From contig NZ_CANKYW010000003.1 of NCBI RefSeq assembly GCF_947488135.1, forward strand, positions 124,001-188,000: a stretch of 64,000 bases of DNA, in the 5' to 3' direction. Both the position numbers and the translations under genes were made by a program. Below are positions 25,287 to 34,902 of the stretch, in pieces. A model generated the notes under the pieces. The model was given only the letters and a program-made list of their open reading frames with translations, had not been told where the DNA came from and ran no database searches. The number at the start of each line of letters is the position of its first letter. The first letter of the stretch is position 1. The stretch comes from an uncultured Marivita sp. (GTDB lineage Bacteria; Pseudomonadota; Alphaproteobacteria; Rhodobacterales; Rhodobacteraceae).

Positions 25287-27500
25287 TCAGGCCGGTTGTG
25301 CGAGGCGTTTTCGGTGTAGCACCTGGCTGATGATCGCGGGGCTTGCAATGGCAAGAGCCACCAGATCGGCCTGGAACGAGGGCGCAATGAAGACCAGCCC
25401 GGCCAACGCCATGAGCCAGCGATACCCCGCCCCCATCGGCGCAAGCCAGTACCCGACCACCGCCGCCGAGAGGCAGATGACCCCTGCGATGCAACTGGTG
25501 GCGGTGTAGCTGAATTCGAGCAGGTCGAACCCGGTCGAGGACACGAGGAGCAGGACCGGTGCGTAGACGAAGGCCATCGGAGCCACCACCTTGCCCAGAC
25601 CAAGCGTGAAGGCCGATATGCCGGTGCGGAAAGGATTGGACCCGGCGATGGCTGCGGCGGCATAGGCCGAGGTGCAGACCGGCGGTGTGATCTCGGCCAC
25701 GACGCCGTAGTAGAGCACGAACATATGGCTTGCGATAGGCGGGATGCCAAGCTGCGCCAAGGCCGGTTGGGCGACCGAAACCAGCATGATGTAAAGCGCC
25801 GTCGTCGGCACACCTGCTCCCATGAGGATACAGGCCAGCGCGATGAAGACGAGGCTGATAAAGAGCGTCAGATCGGCGATCGAGAACAGCTCCCACGCGC
25901 CGAAGGTGAAGAGCCAGTGCAGATCGGTTCCCAGGTTCGACGCGGCCTGCGTGACCATGAAGCCGATGCGAAAGCCGACGCCGGTGGTGTTGATGACGCC
26001 GATCACGATACCGACTGCGGCAGAGGCTGCACCGACGGCCAGCGCGTATTTCACGCCGGTTTCGAACGTGTCCGCCATTTCGATCAGGGTGGTGCGCTGC
26101 TGCGGGTTGAACGGTGCGATCACCGCGCCCGCGATCAGGATGGCGGACATGGTCAGGTCGAACCCGCCGCCCGTGTATTTCCAGATGACAAAGGCGATGA
26201 AGGCCGCCGAATAGATCAGCGTGATCGGCTCCCGCACCCGTGACATCCCGGCGATGATCGCCAGCGAGATGCCGCAGAAGGCGGACATATAAGGCGTGTA
26301 CCCCGAGAACAACACGACCAGAAGCCCGATGAGAGGCACGATATTGGCCCAGCCGTGGCTCCAGACCGCCTTGAGCTTTGGCAACTTGTCGGCGGAGAGA
26401 CCCTGAAGGTTCAGCTTTCGCGCCATCAGGTGCACCACGGCGAACACGCCGACGTAATGCAGCAGCGCCGGGAAGATCGCGGCGATGACGATGGTGGTGT
26501 AGGGAAGCTCCAGGAATTCGGCCATGATGAAGGCCGCAGCGCCCATGATCGGCGGGGTGATCTGCCCGCCGGCCGAGGCCGCCGCTTCGACGCCACCGGC
26601 AAAGTGCCCGGGATAGCCGAGGCGCTTCATGTTGGGGATCGTCAGCGCGCCGGTGGACACGGTGTTGGCGACGGACGATCCCGAGATCGTGCCGAAAAAG
26701 GCCGACGATACCACCGACACCTTGGCCGGACCGCCGGTGTAGCGGCCCGCGAGAATGGTCGCGTTGTCGATGAACAGCTGCCCCAGCCCGGTGCGCTGCG
26801 CGATCACACCGAACAGGACGAAGTGGAACACGATGGTCGAGACGACCCAGAGCGTGACGCCGAAAATGCCTTCGGACGGGAAGTACATAGAGCTTACGAA
26901 AGTGCGGAAATTGACACCGGGGTGTTGCAGCAGGCCCGGAAAGACCGGACCGAAGAGCGCGTAGCTCATGAAGATGCCGATGATGAGCGGCAGGATCCAA
27001 CCCAGCGTGCGCCGCGCGATATCGAGTACCAGCACGATCAGGATACAGCCGAAAACCATGTCATAGGTGTTCGGATTGCCCATGCGGAAGGTCTGTTCCT
27101 CGATCCCGAGCCATTCGATCCCGCGCCAAGCGAGGCCGAGATAGAGCGCCGATGCGGTGCCGAGGATCATCAGGAGGATGTCGAAATAGGGCACGCCCCC
27201 CAATCGAAGCCCCCCGGTGTTCAGGTCGAACGCGGTCTTCGTCTTGATCAGCGGGAACAGGGCGTAGGTCAGGATGAACAGGCCCGACAGATGCCAGCCC
27301 ATGTGCCAGTAATCGGTTGGCAGCCCAAAGCCCGCCGTCAGGTAATGGTAGATTGCGAAAGTGAGAGCGACATATCGCAGAAGTTTGCCGAAGCCCGGAG
27401 ACACTTGCCGTGTGGCCGCGCCTTCGTCGTACTTCTTTTCGATATCCGCCAAGTCTTCGGCGGAAAGCTCACGCGCGTCCTGCTCGGATGAGTTCGACAT
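25287..27500 (-). CDS. TRAP transporter fused permease (DctQ-DctM type, TAXI system)
   Basis: 737-residue membrane protein that joins the small and large TRAP permease subunits in one chain, the usual form for TAXI-type TRAP systems. A hydrophilic N-terminus of about 40 residues precedes many membrane segments. DctM motifs are GSSVANTVSTGALTIP, GGQITPPIMGAAAFIMAEF and the late GVVAEITPPVCTSAYAAAAI. I use the ATG at 27500, with AGAGGCG just upstream, rather than an in-frame codon at 27524. It lies between its TAXI binding-protein gene (79 bases upstream) and the oxidoreductase gene (3 bases downstream), forming one operon. Confidence 0.92.
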   Translation of the reverse strand: MSNSSEQDARELSAEDLADIEKKYDEGAATRQVSPGFGKLLRYVALTFAIYHYLTAGFGLPTDYWHMGWHLSGLFILTYALFPLIKTKTAFDLNTGGLRLGGVPYFDILLMILGTASALYLGLAWRGIEWLGIEEQTFRMGNPNTYDMVFGCILIVLVLDIARRTLGWILPLIIGIFMSYALFGPVFPGLLQHPGVNFRTFVSSMYFPSEGIFGVTLWVVSTIVFHFVLFGVIAQRTGLGQLFIDNATILAGRYTGGPAKVSVVSSAFFGTISGSSVANTVSTGALTIPNMKRLGYPGHFAGGVEAAASAGGQITPPIMGAAAFIMAEFLELPYTTIVIAAIFPALLHYVGVFAVVHLMARKLNLQGLSADKLPKLKAVWSHGWANIVPLIGLLVVLFSGYTPYMSAFCGISLAIIAGMSRVREPITLIYSAAFIAFVIWKYTGGGFDLTMSAILIAGAVIAPFNPQQRTTLIEMADTFETGVKYALAVGAASAAVGIVIGVINTTGVGFRIGFMVTQAASNLGTDLHWLFTFGAWELFSIADLTLFISLVFIALACILMGAGVPTTALYIMLVSVAQPALAQLGIPPIASHMFVLYYGVVAEITPPVCTSAYAAAAIAGSNPFRTGISAFTLGLGKVVAPMAFVYAPVLLLVSSTGFDLLEFSYTATSCIAGVICLSAAVVGYWLAPMGAGYRWLMALAGLVFIAPSFQADLVALAIASPAIISQVLHRKRLAQPA

Positions 27501-27579
27501 GGTCGCCTCTTTCACAACAGTCAATCAGGGGTATGAGGGCGACGGACGGTTCCGCCCGCCGCCCGTGTCGCGTGGTGGC

Positions 27580-28590
27580 TTATTCCAGAAGCCCGGCTTC
27601 CTTGTAGAACTTCTCGGCACCGGGGTGCAGCGGAACACCCAGCGCTTGAATCCCGTCAAGCGCGGTATCCGGCGTGATCTGCTTGCCCTTGGCGTGCCCG
27701 TTGTCCAGCAGCGTGCGGGTGTTGTCGTTCCAGAGCGCCTTGGTGATGCCGTAGACCAACTCTTCACTCAGGTCCGAAGACACGACCAGAAGCGCGGACA
27801 CGGCAGGGGTCTTGACGTCGTAATCGACCCCTTCATAGACGCCCGCGGGGATAGTGGACGGGATGTAGGCCGGGATGGTTTCGTTGATGATGGCAAGGTC
27901 TTCATCGGAAAAGCTGTGCAATTCCATGCCCTTGGTTGTCGCCAATTGGACCATGGCCGAAACCGGCCATCCTGCGGCGTAGAAATAGGCGTCGATCTGG
28001 CCGTCCGCGAGACGCTCGGCAGACTGGCTGTTGTTCAACTCGGCCTCGTCGATGTTATCGCGGGTGATGCCCCATTTTTCGAGCATCTGAAGCACCGCGA
28101 CCTGTGTGCCGGACCCGGCCTGCGCGATACCCACGCGCTTGCCCTCGAGATCGGCAAGGCTTTCGATCGAGGTGCCCTTGGGCAGAACGAGGTGCAAATC
28201 CTCGGGAAAGAGGTTGGCCACGATCCGCAGCTTATCGTGCGGTTTGCCCTCGAACTTGTCCTCGCCCAGATACATTGACCGGGTGACGTCGGCTGCGGCC
28301 ATGCCGGCCTCGAGCTCTCCGTTCTGAACGGCGGTGTTGTTGAAGACCGACGCCGTGGTCGACTGCGCGATGGCGATCAGGCCCGGCACGCCGCATTGGC
28401 CACCCTCGTCGCAGGGGCGCGATCCGGGAGGGGCGGAAATGCCGTTGGCGATTGTGCCGCCGATTGGGAAGTACGTGCCGCCCGCCGATCCGGTACCGAT
28501 CCGAAAGAATGTCGGGTCCTGCGCGGCAGCGACGCCGGCCGTCAGGGCCGTGGCGATCGCTGCTGCGGTGATTTTTGTAAAGAGTCCCAT
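27580..28590 (-). CDS. TAXI family TRAP transporter solute-binding protein
   Basis: 336-residue periplasmic receptor with a signal peptide cut probably after Ala23 (AAA-QD). TAXI-family marks: FRIGTGSAGGTYFPIGGTIANGIS directly after the leader, and VGIAQAGSGTQVAVLQML with KGTSIESLADLEGKRVG before it. TAXI receptors bind glutamate-type or other small acids; the operon partner is DadA-like, which suggests an amino acid or related substrate. GGGAG lies 8 bases before the ATG. It is divergent from a LysR gene, which probably regulates it. Confidence 0.93.
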   Translation of the reverse strand: MGLFTKITAAAIATALTAGVAAAQDPTFFRIGTGSAGGTYFPIGGTIANGISAPPGSRPCDEGGQCGVPGLIAIAQSTTASVFNNTAVQNGELEAGMAAADVTRSMYLGEDKFEGKPHDKLRIVANLFPEDLHLVLPKGTSIESLADLEGKRVGIAQAGSGTQVAVLQMLEKWGITRDNIDEAELNNSQSAERLADGQIDAYFYAAGWPVSAMVQLATTKGMELHSFSDEDLAIINETIPAYIPSTIPAGVYEGVDYDVKTPAVSALLVVSSDLSEELVYGITKALWNDNTRTLLDNGHAKGKQITPDTALDGIQALGVPLHPGAEKFYKEAGLLE

Positions 28591-28688
28591 ATTTTATCTC
28601 CCTGTTGGAAAGGCGGCCCGCCGTGGACGCAGGCCGCATGGTGTTGGACCAGGTTCAGATCAGAGGGCAAGACTTGGATAAAAGCAAA

Positions 28689-28712
28689 TTTGAAATTTAT
28701 TTGTTGTTCAAA
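28689..28712. promoter_or_regulatory. Inverted repeat in the TAXI/LysR divergent promoter
   Basis: TTTGAA (28689-28694) and TTCAAA (28707-28712) form an inverted repeat with a 12-base spacer in a very AT-rich stretch between the divergent TAXI (start 28590) and LysR (start 28735) genes. The dyad lies 23-46 bases before the LysR start, a normal position for an autoregulatory LysR site. The spacing is near the T-N11-A type. AT-richness makes a chance match more likely than for the GntR sites. Confidence 0.45.
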
Positions 28713-28734
28713 ATTTTTCTTATATCAGGATTGC

Positions 28735-29685
28735 ATGAATTTGCAGCAACTCGCCGTCTTCCGCGAAATCATGACGACCGGTTCCATGAGTGCCGCGGCG
28801 CGCAATCTCAACCGGACGCAGCCTGCGGTCAGCGCCTCGCTCAAAGCGCTTGAAGCGACGCTCGGGATGCAGTTGTTCCACCGCGAAGGGCGGCGGCTCG
28901 TTCCGGTTCCCGAAGCGCGGTATCTGCTGTCCGAAGCGTCGGAGATCCTGGACCGGCTGTCCGCCACGCGGTCCAACATGGAGGGTATGCGCAACCGCAT
29001 CCGGGGATCGTTGCGGATCGTCGCCATGCCAGGGCCGTCCGCTTACCTGATGCCGGATTTCGTCAGCCGTTTCGCGCAGGGCGCGCCGGACATCCGTGTC
29101 ACGCTGTCCACAAGAAGCTCGCCGCAGATCCTCAACCTGATCGCGGCCCAGAGTTTCGATATCGGGTTTTGCGATATTGGCGTGAACGACAGCGCGAACG
29201 GAACCTTGCCGGACGAGCTGTTCAAGTCGTTCACCTTGGATTGCGATTGCCTGTGTGCGGTGCCGATCGACCATCCGCTGGCTGCGCGCGCGACCATTTC
29301 GGCGGGTGATCTCAACGGTCAGCCCATGGGTGCGTTGCAGCCCGGCCATTCCACGGTGAAAGACACGCAGGCGGTCTTTGATCAATGCGGCGCCACCTTC
29401 AACGTGGCCGTCGACGCGCAGTACTTCCTGCCGTTGTTCCACTTCGTCGAAGCGCGTCAGATCTGCGCCGTGGTCGACCCGCTCAGCGCGAAAAGCTACC
29501 TGCTGCAAAAGGGGCAGGAGCGTCGGATCAAGTTCATCCGGTTCGAACCCCGCGTGCCATTCCGCTACGCCCTGATCACCCCCCAACGCCGCCCGCCCTC
29601 GCTCTTGGCCGACACATTCGCGCGGCAATGGCAGGGCTATGTTCAAGCCATCGTCGACAACAGCGACGCGCTTTGCGGCGCGTGA
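28735..29685 (+). CDS. LysR family transcriptional regulator
   Basis: 316-residue LysR-type regulator: N-terminal helix-turn-helix (FREIMTTGSMSAAARNLNRTQPAVSASLKALE in outline, residues about 8-40), a linker helix, and a periplasmic-binding-like co-inducer domain starting near residue 90 (GSLRIVAMPGPSAYLMPDF). AGGA lies 5 bases before the ATG at 28735. It is divergent from the TAXI-TRAP-DadA operon by 144 bases, the classic arrangement for control of the neighbouring operon, and a dyad in the gap supports that. Confidence 0.93.
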   Translation: MNLQQLAVFREIMTTGSMSAAARNLNRTQPAVSASLKALEATLGMQLFHREGRRLVPVPEARYLLSEASEILDRLSATRSNMEGMRNRIRGSLRIVAMPGPSAYLMPDFVSRFAQGAPDIRVTLSTRSSPQILNLIAAQSFDIGFCDIGVNDSANGTLPDELFKSFTLDCDCLCAVPIDHPLAARATISAGDLNGQPMGALQPGHSTVKDTQAVFDQCGATFNVAVDAQYFLPLFHFVEARQICAVVDPLSAKSYLLQKGQERRIKFIRFEPRVPFRYALITPQRRPPSLLADTFARQWQGYVQAIVDNSDALCGA

Positions 29686-29810
29686 CAGCAGCGTGCGGGG
29701 CCGCTCGCGTGGCGGTCTCGTCGCATCCGTCGGAAAGCCTGTCATCTGTCGCTATCGGTGCATTTCCACGCATCCTTCCGACTATCCGCAAGTATCTGAT
29801 GCTAAAAGTG

Positions 29811-29838
29811 CCACCTTGGGGAGTCTTACAAGTGGTTA
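29811..29838. terminator. Possible bidirectional terminator between convergent genes
   Basis: CCACCTTG (29811-29818) pairs with CAAGTGG (29829-29835) except for one bulged base. Reading + strand it is followed by TTATT, reading - strand by CACTTTT. It lies between the LysR gene end and the stop of the convergent secreted-protein gene. Confidence 0.5.
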
Positions 29839-30384
29839 TTCCGGCCAGTCCTGAATACCCCATTGCTTGAAGGCCGGGTCCAGATCGGCACAGGCTGCGA
29901 GTAGGAGATCGCGGGACTGGAAGGGGCCGGCGTCGTCGATGGTGGGCGCGACGGTCACGCATTGCGACGGGTCTGAAACCAGAGAGAGTTCCATGCTGGT
30001 ATCGTCGTAGGCAAACAGCTGGGCCTCATCCGCTGCGTCGCAGGCGACCAGACCGAAGGGGTTTTCGGAATTGTTCGGTGCGTTATAGGCCATGCACATA
30101 TCCGTGTAGGTCGCCGATTGGATCAAGCCGCTGTCAGCCGTGAACGTGAAGAGCACGTCGTCACCGGTGGGCTTGCAGGAATGGGCGTGAAGCTGGTCGC
30201 TCACCCCGCGGCCTTCGGTGTCGATGCACCATCCGAGCATGGCTTCCTCGCCGAGGTTGTCGGCGAGGTGGATCACCGGTCCTTGGGTCTGGATGGTCGG
30301 AGCCTCGGCAAGTGAGACCTGGGGGATGGTCAGGCCCAGTGCAGTGGCAATGAGGGCGGTGTGGATTGTGGTGCTGTATGTCAT
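29836..30384 (-). CDS. Small secreted protein, predicted ricin-type beta-trefoil
   Basis: 182-residue exported protein; the signal peptide probably ends at Ala26 (SLA-EA). No family is recognised by name, but the mature part shows a three-fold pattern: Cys53/Cys70, Cys97/Cys115 and Cys142/Cys165, each opening as CID, CMA or CVT, closing as HSC, VAC or AAC, and followed 7-11 residues later by an aromatic motif (LFTF, LFAY, KQWGI). This is the layout of a ricin B-type trefoil with one disulfide per lobe and Q-x-W-like ends. Such domains often bind glycans. Its start overlaps the stop of the disrupted ABC gene as ATGA, so the two were translated together. Function unknown. Confidence 0.75.
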   Translation of the reverse strand: MTYSTTIHTALIATALGLTIPQVSLAEAPTIQTQGPVIHLADNLGEEAMLGWCIDTEGRGVSDQLHAHSCKPTGDDVLFTFTADSGLIQSATYTDMCMAYNAPNNSENPFGLVACDAADEAQLFAYDDTSMELSLVSDPSQCVTVAPTIDDAGPFQSRDLLLAACADLDPAFKQWGIQDWPE

Positions 30385-32270
30385 GGGGCAGTCCTTTCCA
30401 GGGTGTTCCGGGGTTCAGGGATGTCTCGTGAAGGTCGACCTTGCGCGCCGCTCTGGAGCTGCCAGTAACCGCCACGCAACGCCATGAGTTGGTCATGCGT
30501 GCCGGTTTCGCGCACGTTTCCGCTCTCCATGTAAACGATCATGTCCGCGTCGCGGGTGGTTGACAGACGGTGCGCGATGACGAAGCTGGTGCGGCCCTCG
30601 CGCAGGTCGGCCATGGCGGTCTGGATTTGCAGTTCGGTGCGCGTGTCGACCGAACTTGTCGCCTCGTCCAGGATGAGGATCGGGGCATCCAGCAGGAAAG
30701 CGCGCGCAATCGTCATCAGCTAGCGCTGACCCTGCGAGAGGCTCCCGCCGCCGTTCTCCAGAACCGTGTCGTAGCCGTCCGGCAAGGTGCGCACGAAGTC
30801 GTCCACATGGCAGCGTTTCGCGGCGGCGATGACCTGCGCGCGGGTCGCATCCGGGCGGCCATAGGCGATGTTGTCATGCACCGTTCCGGTAAAGAGCCAG
30901 GTATCCTGCAACACCATCGCCATGGCGCGACGCAGGTCCTTTCGGGACAGAGTGGCGATGTCTTCGCCGTCCAGCCGGATCGTCCCGCTGTCGATCTCGT
31001 AGAAGCGGATCAGAAGATTGACCAGTGTCGTCTTGCCCGCGCCGGTGGGACCGACGATGGCCAGCATCTGGCCCGGCTTTGCCTCGAGGCTGACATCCTC
31101 GAACAGCGGCTGGTCGGGGACGTAGCGAAACCCGACATGCTCGAAGCGCACGTCGCCCTTGACCGGCAGGGCGAGATGTGTCGTCACCTCCGTGTCGGTG
31201 GACAATTCAGGCGCGTCCAGCAGCTCGAAAACCCGTTCGGCTGACGCGAGGGCCGACTGGACCTGCGCAGCCATGCTGCCAAGCTGCGAGATCGGCTGGC
31301 CGACCTGGCGGATGTACTGGATGAAGGCCTGCACGCCGCCGAGGCTCAGTGCACCCGACAGGACCTGGAGCGCCCCGACGACGACCACCGCGATATAGGC
31401 GACGTTGTTCACGAACATCGTGGTCGGCTGGATCAGGCTGGCGAAGATCTGCGCGCGCATGCTCGCGGCGGTCAGGGTGCTGTTTTTCTCGGCGAACTGC
31501 CGGTCCACACGGTCGCGCGCGCCGAACACCCGGATCAGCGTCTGGCCGGTGAAGGTTTCTTCCACCAGCGCATTCAGGTGGCCGGTTTCACGCCATTGCT
31601 CGGCATATTTGGGCTGTGCGGCGCGGCTGAGCAAGCGCGTCGCCGCAAGCGAGACCCCAATGGCTGCGAGCGCCGCGGCCGCCAGCGGAACAGACAGCCA
31701 GAGCATCATGGCCAGCACGCCCACGATGGTCATCAACATCAACATCGCCTGGCTGGCGACCTGCTGAATATTCTGAATCATGTTGTCGATATCATTGGTG
31801 AACCGCGAAAGAACTTCGCCGCGCGGTTGCGCATCGAACCACTTGAGCGGCACCCGCGACAGCTTGGCCTGCGCGGCCTCGCGCAGGTCACGCCCCATGT
31901 TCTGCACCAGATCGTTGATCAGCCACGCCTGTACGAAGTTGAGGCCCGAGGCGACGAGATAGATCGCCGCCACCACCAGAAGCTGGCGCCTAAGAGCCGA
32001 CCACGTATAGCCGTCGCTGACCAGAAGATCGGTCGCAAGGCCAAGCTGCCAGGGGCCGAGGGTGCTGCCGATCACGCTGCCGACGCTGAGCAACAGCGTG
32101 ACGATCAGGATCTTGCGGTTGCTGCCAAAGGCCGTCCAGACCCGCCGAGCGGCATCTCTGGCTGCTTTTGGTTTCTCCCCGGCGATCGAACCGCCCGGCG
32201 TTCGCGGTCCGGGCGCGCTGTCTTGTGTCCTTGAGACGGTTTCAAGTTTCAACTCTGACGTCGCGGTCAT
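30381..32270 (-). pseudogene. ABC exporter half-transporter B, interrupted by in-frame TAG
   Basis: Type IV (MsbA/MDR-like) half-transporter. Membrane domain with six helices spans residues about 50-345, then the ATPase: Walker A GPTGAGKTT, Q-loop VLQDTWLFTGTV, signature LSQGQR. The signature is followed at once by TAG (plus positions 30720-30722, codon 517), where homologues have Gln. The same frame then continues for 112 codons with the rest of the ATPase: [13 protein letters not shown]-loop [12 protein letters not shown]. Without read-through the product lacks Walker B and H-loop and cannot hydrolyse ATP. It has the consensus catalytic Glu, so it would be the active-site partner of half A. 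Start ATG 32270 overlaps the half-A stop as ATGA. Confidence 0.85.
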
Positions 32271-34050
32271 GCTGCGTCCTCCTCGGGCATGGCCTGCGAG
32301 TTGACGGTTTCCGCGTAGACGGGGCACTCCCGCATCAGGGAGTCGTGCGGCCCAAGGCCCACCATGCGGCCCTTGTCGATGACGACAATCCGGTCCGCAT
32401 CCCGGATCGAGGCCACGCGCTGGCTGACAATCACGGTGGCGGCATGGCTGACGGCCCCCCGCAGTGCCGCGCGCAGTTTGCGATCCGTCGCCTGATCGAG
32501 CGCGGAGAAGCTGTCGTCGAACAGATAGAGATCGGCATCGCACACAAGCGCCCGCGTGATCGCGAGCCTTTGGCGCTGCCCGCCCGAGAAATTGGCGCCG
32601 CCCTGCGCCACTGGTGCCCCGAGCCCGTCGGGCATGGCGCGGACGAAATCGGCGGCCTGCGCGATCTCCAGCGCAGTCCAGAGCGTGGCCTCGTCCGCCT
32701 GCGGGTTTCCAAGCCGCAGCGTATCCGCAACGGTGCCCGAAAACAGGTAGGCCTTCTGCGGCACGTAGCCGATATGGGAGGAGAACTCCTGCGGCGCGAT
32801 CTGACGCAGATCGACACCCCCCAGCGTGATCCGCCCGGTGTTGGGATCATTGAGCCGCGCGATCAGGTTGAGAATTGTGGATTTCCCCGAGCCCGTCGCG
32901 CCGATGATGCCCAGCACTTCGCCGGGGCCGAGATCGAAGCTGATCTCTTCGATGACCATCGCTTCCGCGCCGGGATAGCCAAAGCCCACGTCCTCGAGCC
33001 GCAGGTGCAGTCCCTCGCCATGGGGCGGCAGGGATCTGGGATGCGGGGACGGGCGACTTCGACCGGACTTTGCAGCAGCGTCGTGATGCGGCGGGCACTG
33101 ACAAGCGCACGGGGCAGCATGACGATCATCAGGCCCAACATCATTACGGCGATGAGGATCAGCGCAACATAGGACAGAAAGGCAATCAGCGATCCGATCT
33201 CCAGAACGCCGTTGCGCACGCGGCTGGCGCCGGCCCAGATCAGGGCGACGGATGTCAGCTGCATCACCGCCGTCAGCGACGGCATGATCATCGCCATCAA
33301 CCGGCCGGACCGGATCGCCGTGTCGGTCAGGTCGGTGTTCGCCGTCTCGAAACGCGTGCTTTCCCGGGATTGTTGCAGAAAGGCGCGGATGACGCGGATG
33401 CCTTCGATCTGTTCGCGCAGGATGCTGTTCACACCGTCGAGTTGCCGCTGCATGCGCTGGTAGAGCGGGATGGCCTTGAAGGTCAGAAACCCGATGATGC
33501 CCGCCAAGACCGGCACCGCGACCACCATCAGCCATGAGAGCTGCACATCCTGCCGCACCGCCATGATCGCACTTCCCACACCCATGATGGGGGCGACCAC
33601 GATCATCGTGAATGTCATGATCAGCATCGACTGGACCTGCAAGACATCATTGGTGCAGCGGGTGATGAGCGAGCCGACGGTAAAGCCCTGCACCTGCGAC
33701 AGGGCGAGGCTGTGCACCTTGCCGAACACATCGGCGCGCAGGCTCTGGCCGATCCGGTAGGCGACCGATGCGCCGAGAAAGACCGCCACGGCACTCAGCA
33801 CGAGTTGTACCCCGGCGGCGATCCCCATGAGCCCGCCATAATAGCGGATGACCGAGATGTCTGCGGCCGCGATCCCGGTGTCGATGACATCGGCGCTGAA
33901 GCTCGGCAAGAGCAGCGAGGCGGTCACCTGGCCCACCTGGCACAGCAACAGGGCGAGGAGGGTCCACTTGTGGTCCATGAACCTGTCGCGCCAAGTTGGT
34001 GCGCCCGGGAGGCGAACGTCATCGCTTGCTGCATTTGTCGCATCAATCAT
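32267..34050 (-). pseudogene. ABC exporter half-transporter A, frameshifted
   Basis: Partner half-transporter of the heterodimeric (TM287/288- or BmrCD-like) type. The membrane domain reads normally from the ATG at 34050 to the IPDP linker. The frame then breaks at a CCC run (plus positions 33031-33033, about codon 340); restoring one C gives IPDPLPPHGEG and the ATPase continues in the other frame. The ATPase has Walker A GATGSGKST, signature FSGGQRQR, Walker B LYLFDDSFSALD with Asp in place of the catalytic Glu, and a VSQR H-loop with Gln for His. That is the normal degenerate site of such heterodimers, not decay. The 97-base gap upstream has a GGCCAC/GTGGCC dyad (34099-34120) and may hold a separate promoter. 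Confidence 0.85.
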
Positions 34051-34133
34051 GCCGAGACGCGCCCTGTTCGGAGTTCGATTGCAGGGCTCTGCATGCGCGG
34101 CCACAGCTGTACAGGTGGCCCTGCGGGGGTTTG

Positions 34134-34156
34134 AAAAAACGCGAAGGTCATTCGCG
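34134..34156 (-). terminator. Intrinsic terminator at the end of the RND/DUF1499 operon
   Basis: Read on the - strand, CGCGAA-TGACC-TTCGCG is a perfect 6-bp stem with a 5-base loop, followed directly by TTTTTT. The stop codon of the DUF1499 gene lies in the loop. It separates the intact efflux operon from the damaged ABC pair. Confidence 0.82.
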
Positions 34157-34873
34157 GAAGCGTTGCTGAAAGTCGCGGATCCGCGCGGCGTTGACGCCCT
34201 GGTCGCTGCGCCCGACCCGCGAGACGCCGCGCATATCGACGCGGCTTCCGTCTTCAAGCGGCGTCACGACGACCACCACATCGTCCGCGAAATAGAAAAC
34301 AGAGGTGCGGGCGGTGGCCTCGAAACGGAGACGGTCGGCATCCGCGGCGACGATCTCCCATCCCAGGTCCTGAGCGACCGTCAGCGCGCGCTGGAAGGCC
34401 TCATCCGCGGAGAGGTCCGTTTCGAGCGGCGCGATATCCGGATAGGCGGCGGCCTGGGCCTCGGCGAGTTCGGGCCCGCCATAGTCGAGCGTATTGCTGG
34501 CTCCCGCGCGGGTGTCGTCCAGAACCTCGAAAAGCGGCGGGTTCACCGTGTCGGTCGAGATGTCGTGGATCGGTGCCGCGCGGGTCGTCGGGTTGAATGA
34601 GCTGGCGATCAGCGGGATCAAGAGGGCGACACCAATGAACGCAGCCACGCCGCCAAGCAAGGCCTGTGCTTTTTCCTTGCGGACAAGATGAATGACCAGC
34701 GCAAGCAGCCCTGCACCCGCAATGACCGCCGCCAGCGGATTGAAATAGGTACGATAGAGCCCAAAACCCGTGATCGGCTCCCACAGCCCCAAGCGTGCGC
34801 CAAACAGCATCAAGGCCGCGCATAATGTACCGATACCGGCGATCAAAAGGGCGATTTTCCCAAGATGTTTCAT
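34148..34873 (-). CDS. DUF1499 membrane protein
   Basis: 241-residue protein with three or four hydrophobic segments in the first 110 residues (IALLIAGIGTLCAALMLFGA; PLAAVIAGAGLLALVIHLV; GGVAAFIGVALLIPLIA) and a C-terminal soluble DUF1499 domain (LSADEAFQRALTVAQDLGWEIVAADADRLRFEATA; FYFADDVVVVVTP; DMRGVSRVGRSDQGVNAARIRDF). DUF1499 has no known function. A TTG at 34906 overlapping the stop of the upstream channel gene would add 11 residues; the ATG at 34873 is the more conventional start. Co-directional with the tripartite efflux genes and followed by a terminator, so probably the last gene of that operon. Confidence 0.8.
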   Translation of the reverse strand: MKHLGKIALLIAGIGTLCAALMLFGARLGLWEPITGFGLYRTYFNPLAAVIAGAGLLALVIHLVRKEKAQALLGGVAAFIGVALLIPLIASSFNPTTRAAPIHDISTDTVNPPLFEVLDDTRAGASNTLDYGGPELAEAQAAAYPDIAPLETDLSADEAFQRALTVAQDLGWEIVAADADRLRFEATARTSVFYFADDVVVVVTPLEDGSRVDMRGVSRVGRSDQGVNAARIRDFQQRFRE

Positions 34874-34902
34874 CAGTTTCACAGGCCTTTCACTGCCAAA
34901 TT

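Noticed and set aside
30720-30722. TAG in the ABC half-B gene as programmed recoding or read-through
   Set aside because: No recoding signal or special tRNA is visible, and the partner gene also carries a lesion; recent inactivation or a base-call error is simpler.
32267-33030. Asp for Glu in Walker B and Gln for His in the H-loop of ABC half A as signs of decay
   Set aside because: Heterodimeric exporters normally have one degenerate catalytic site of exactly this kind.
33031-33033. Programmed ribosomal frameshift in ABC half A
   Set aside because: The site is a short CCC run without a slippery heptamer followed by a clear pseudoknot; a one-base loss explains it.
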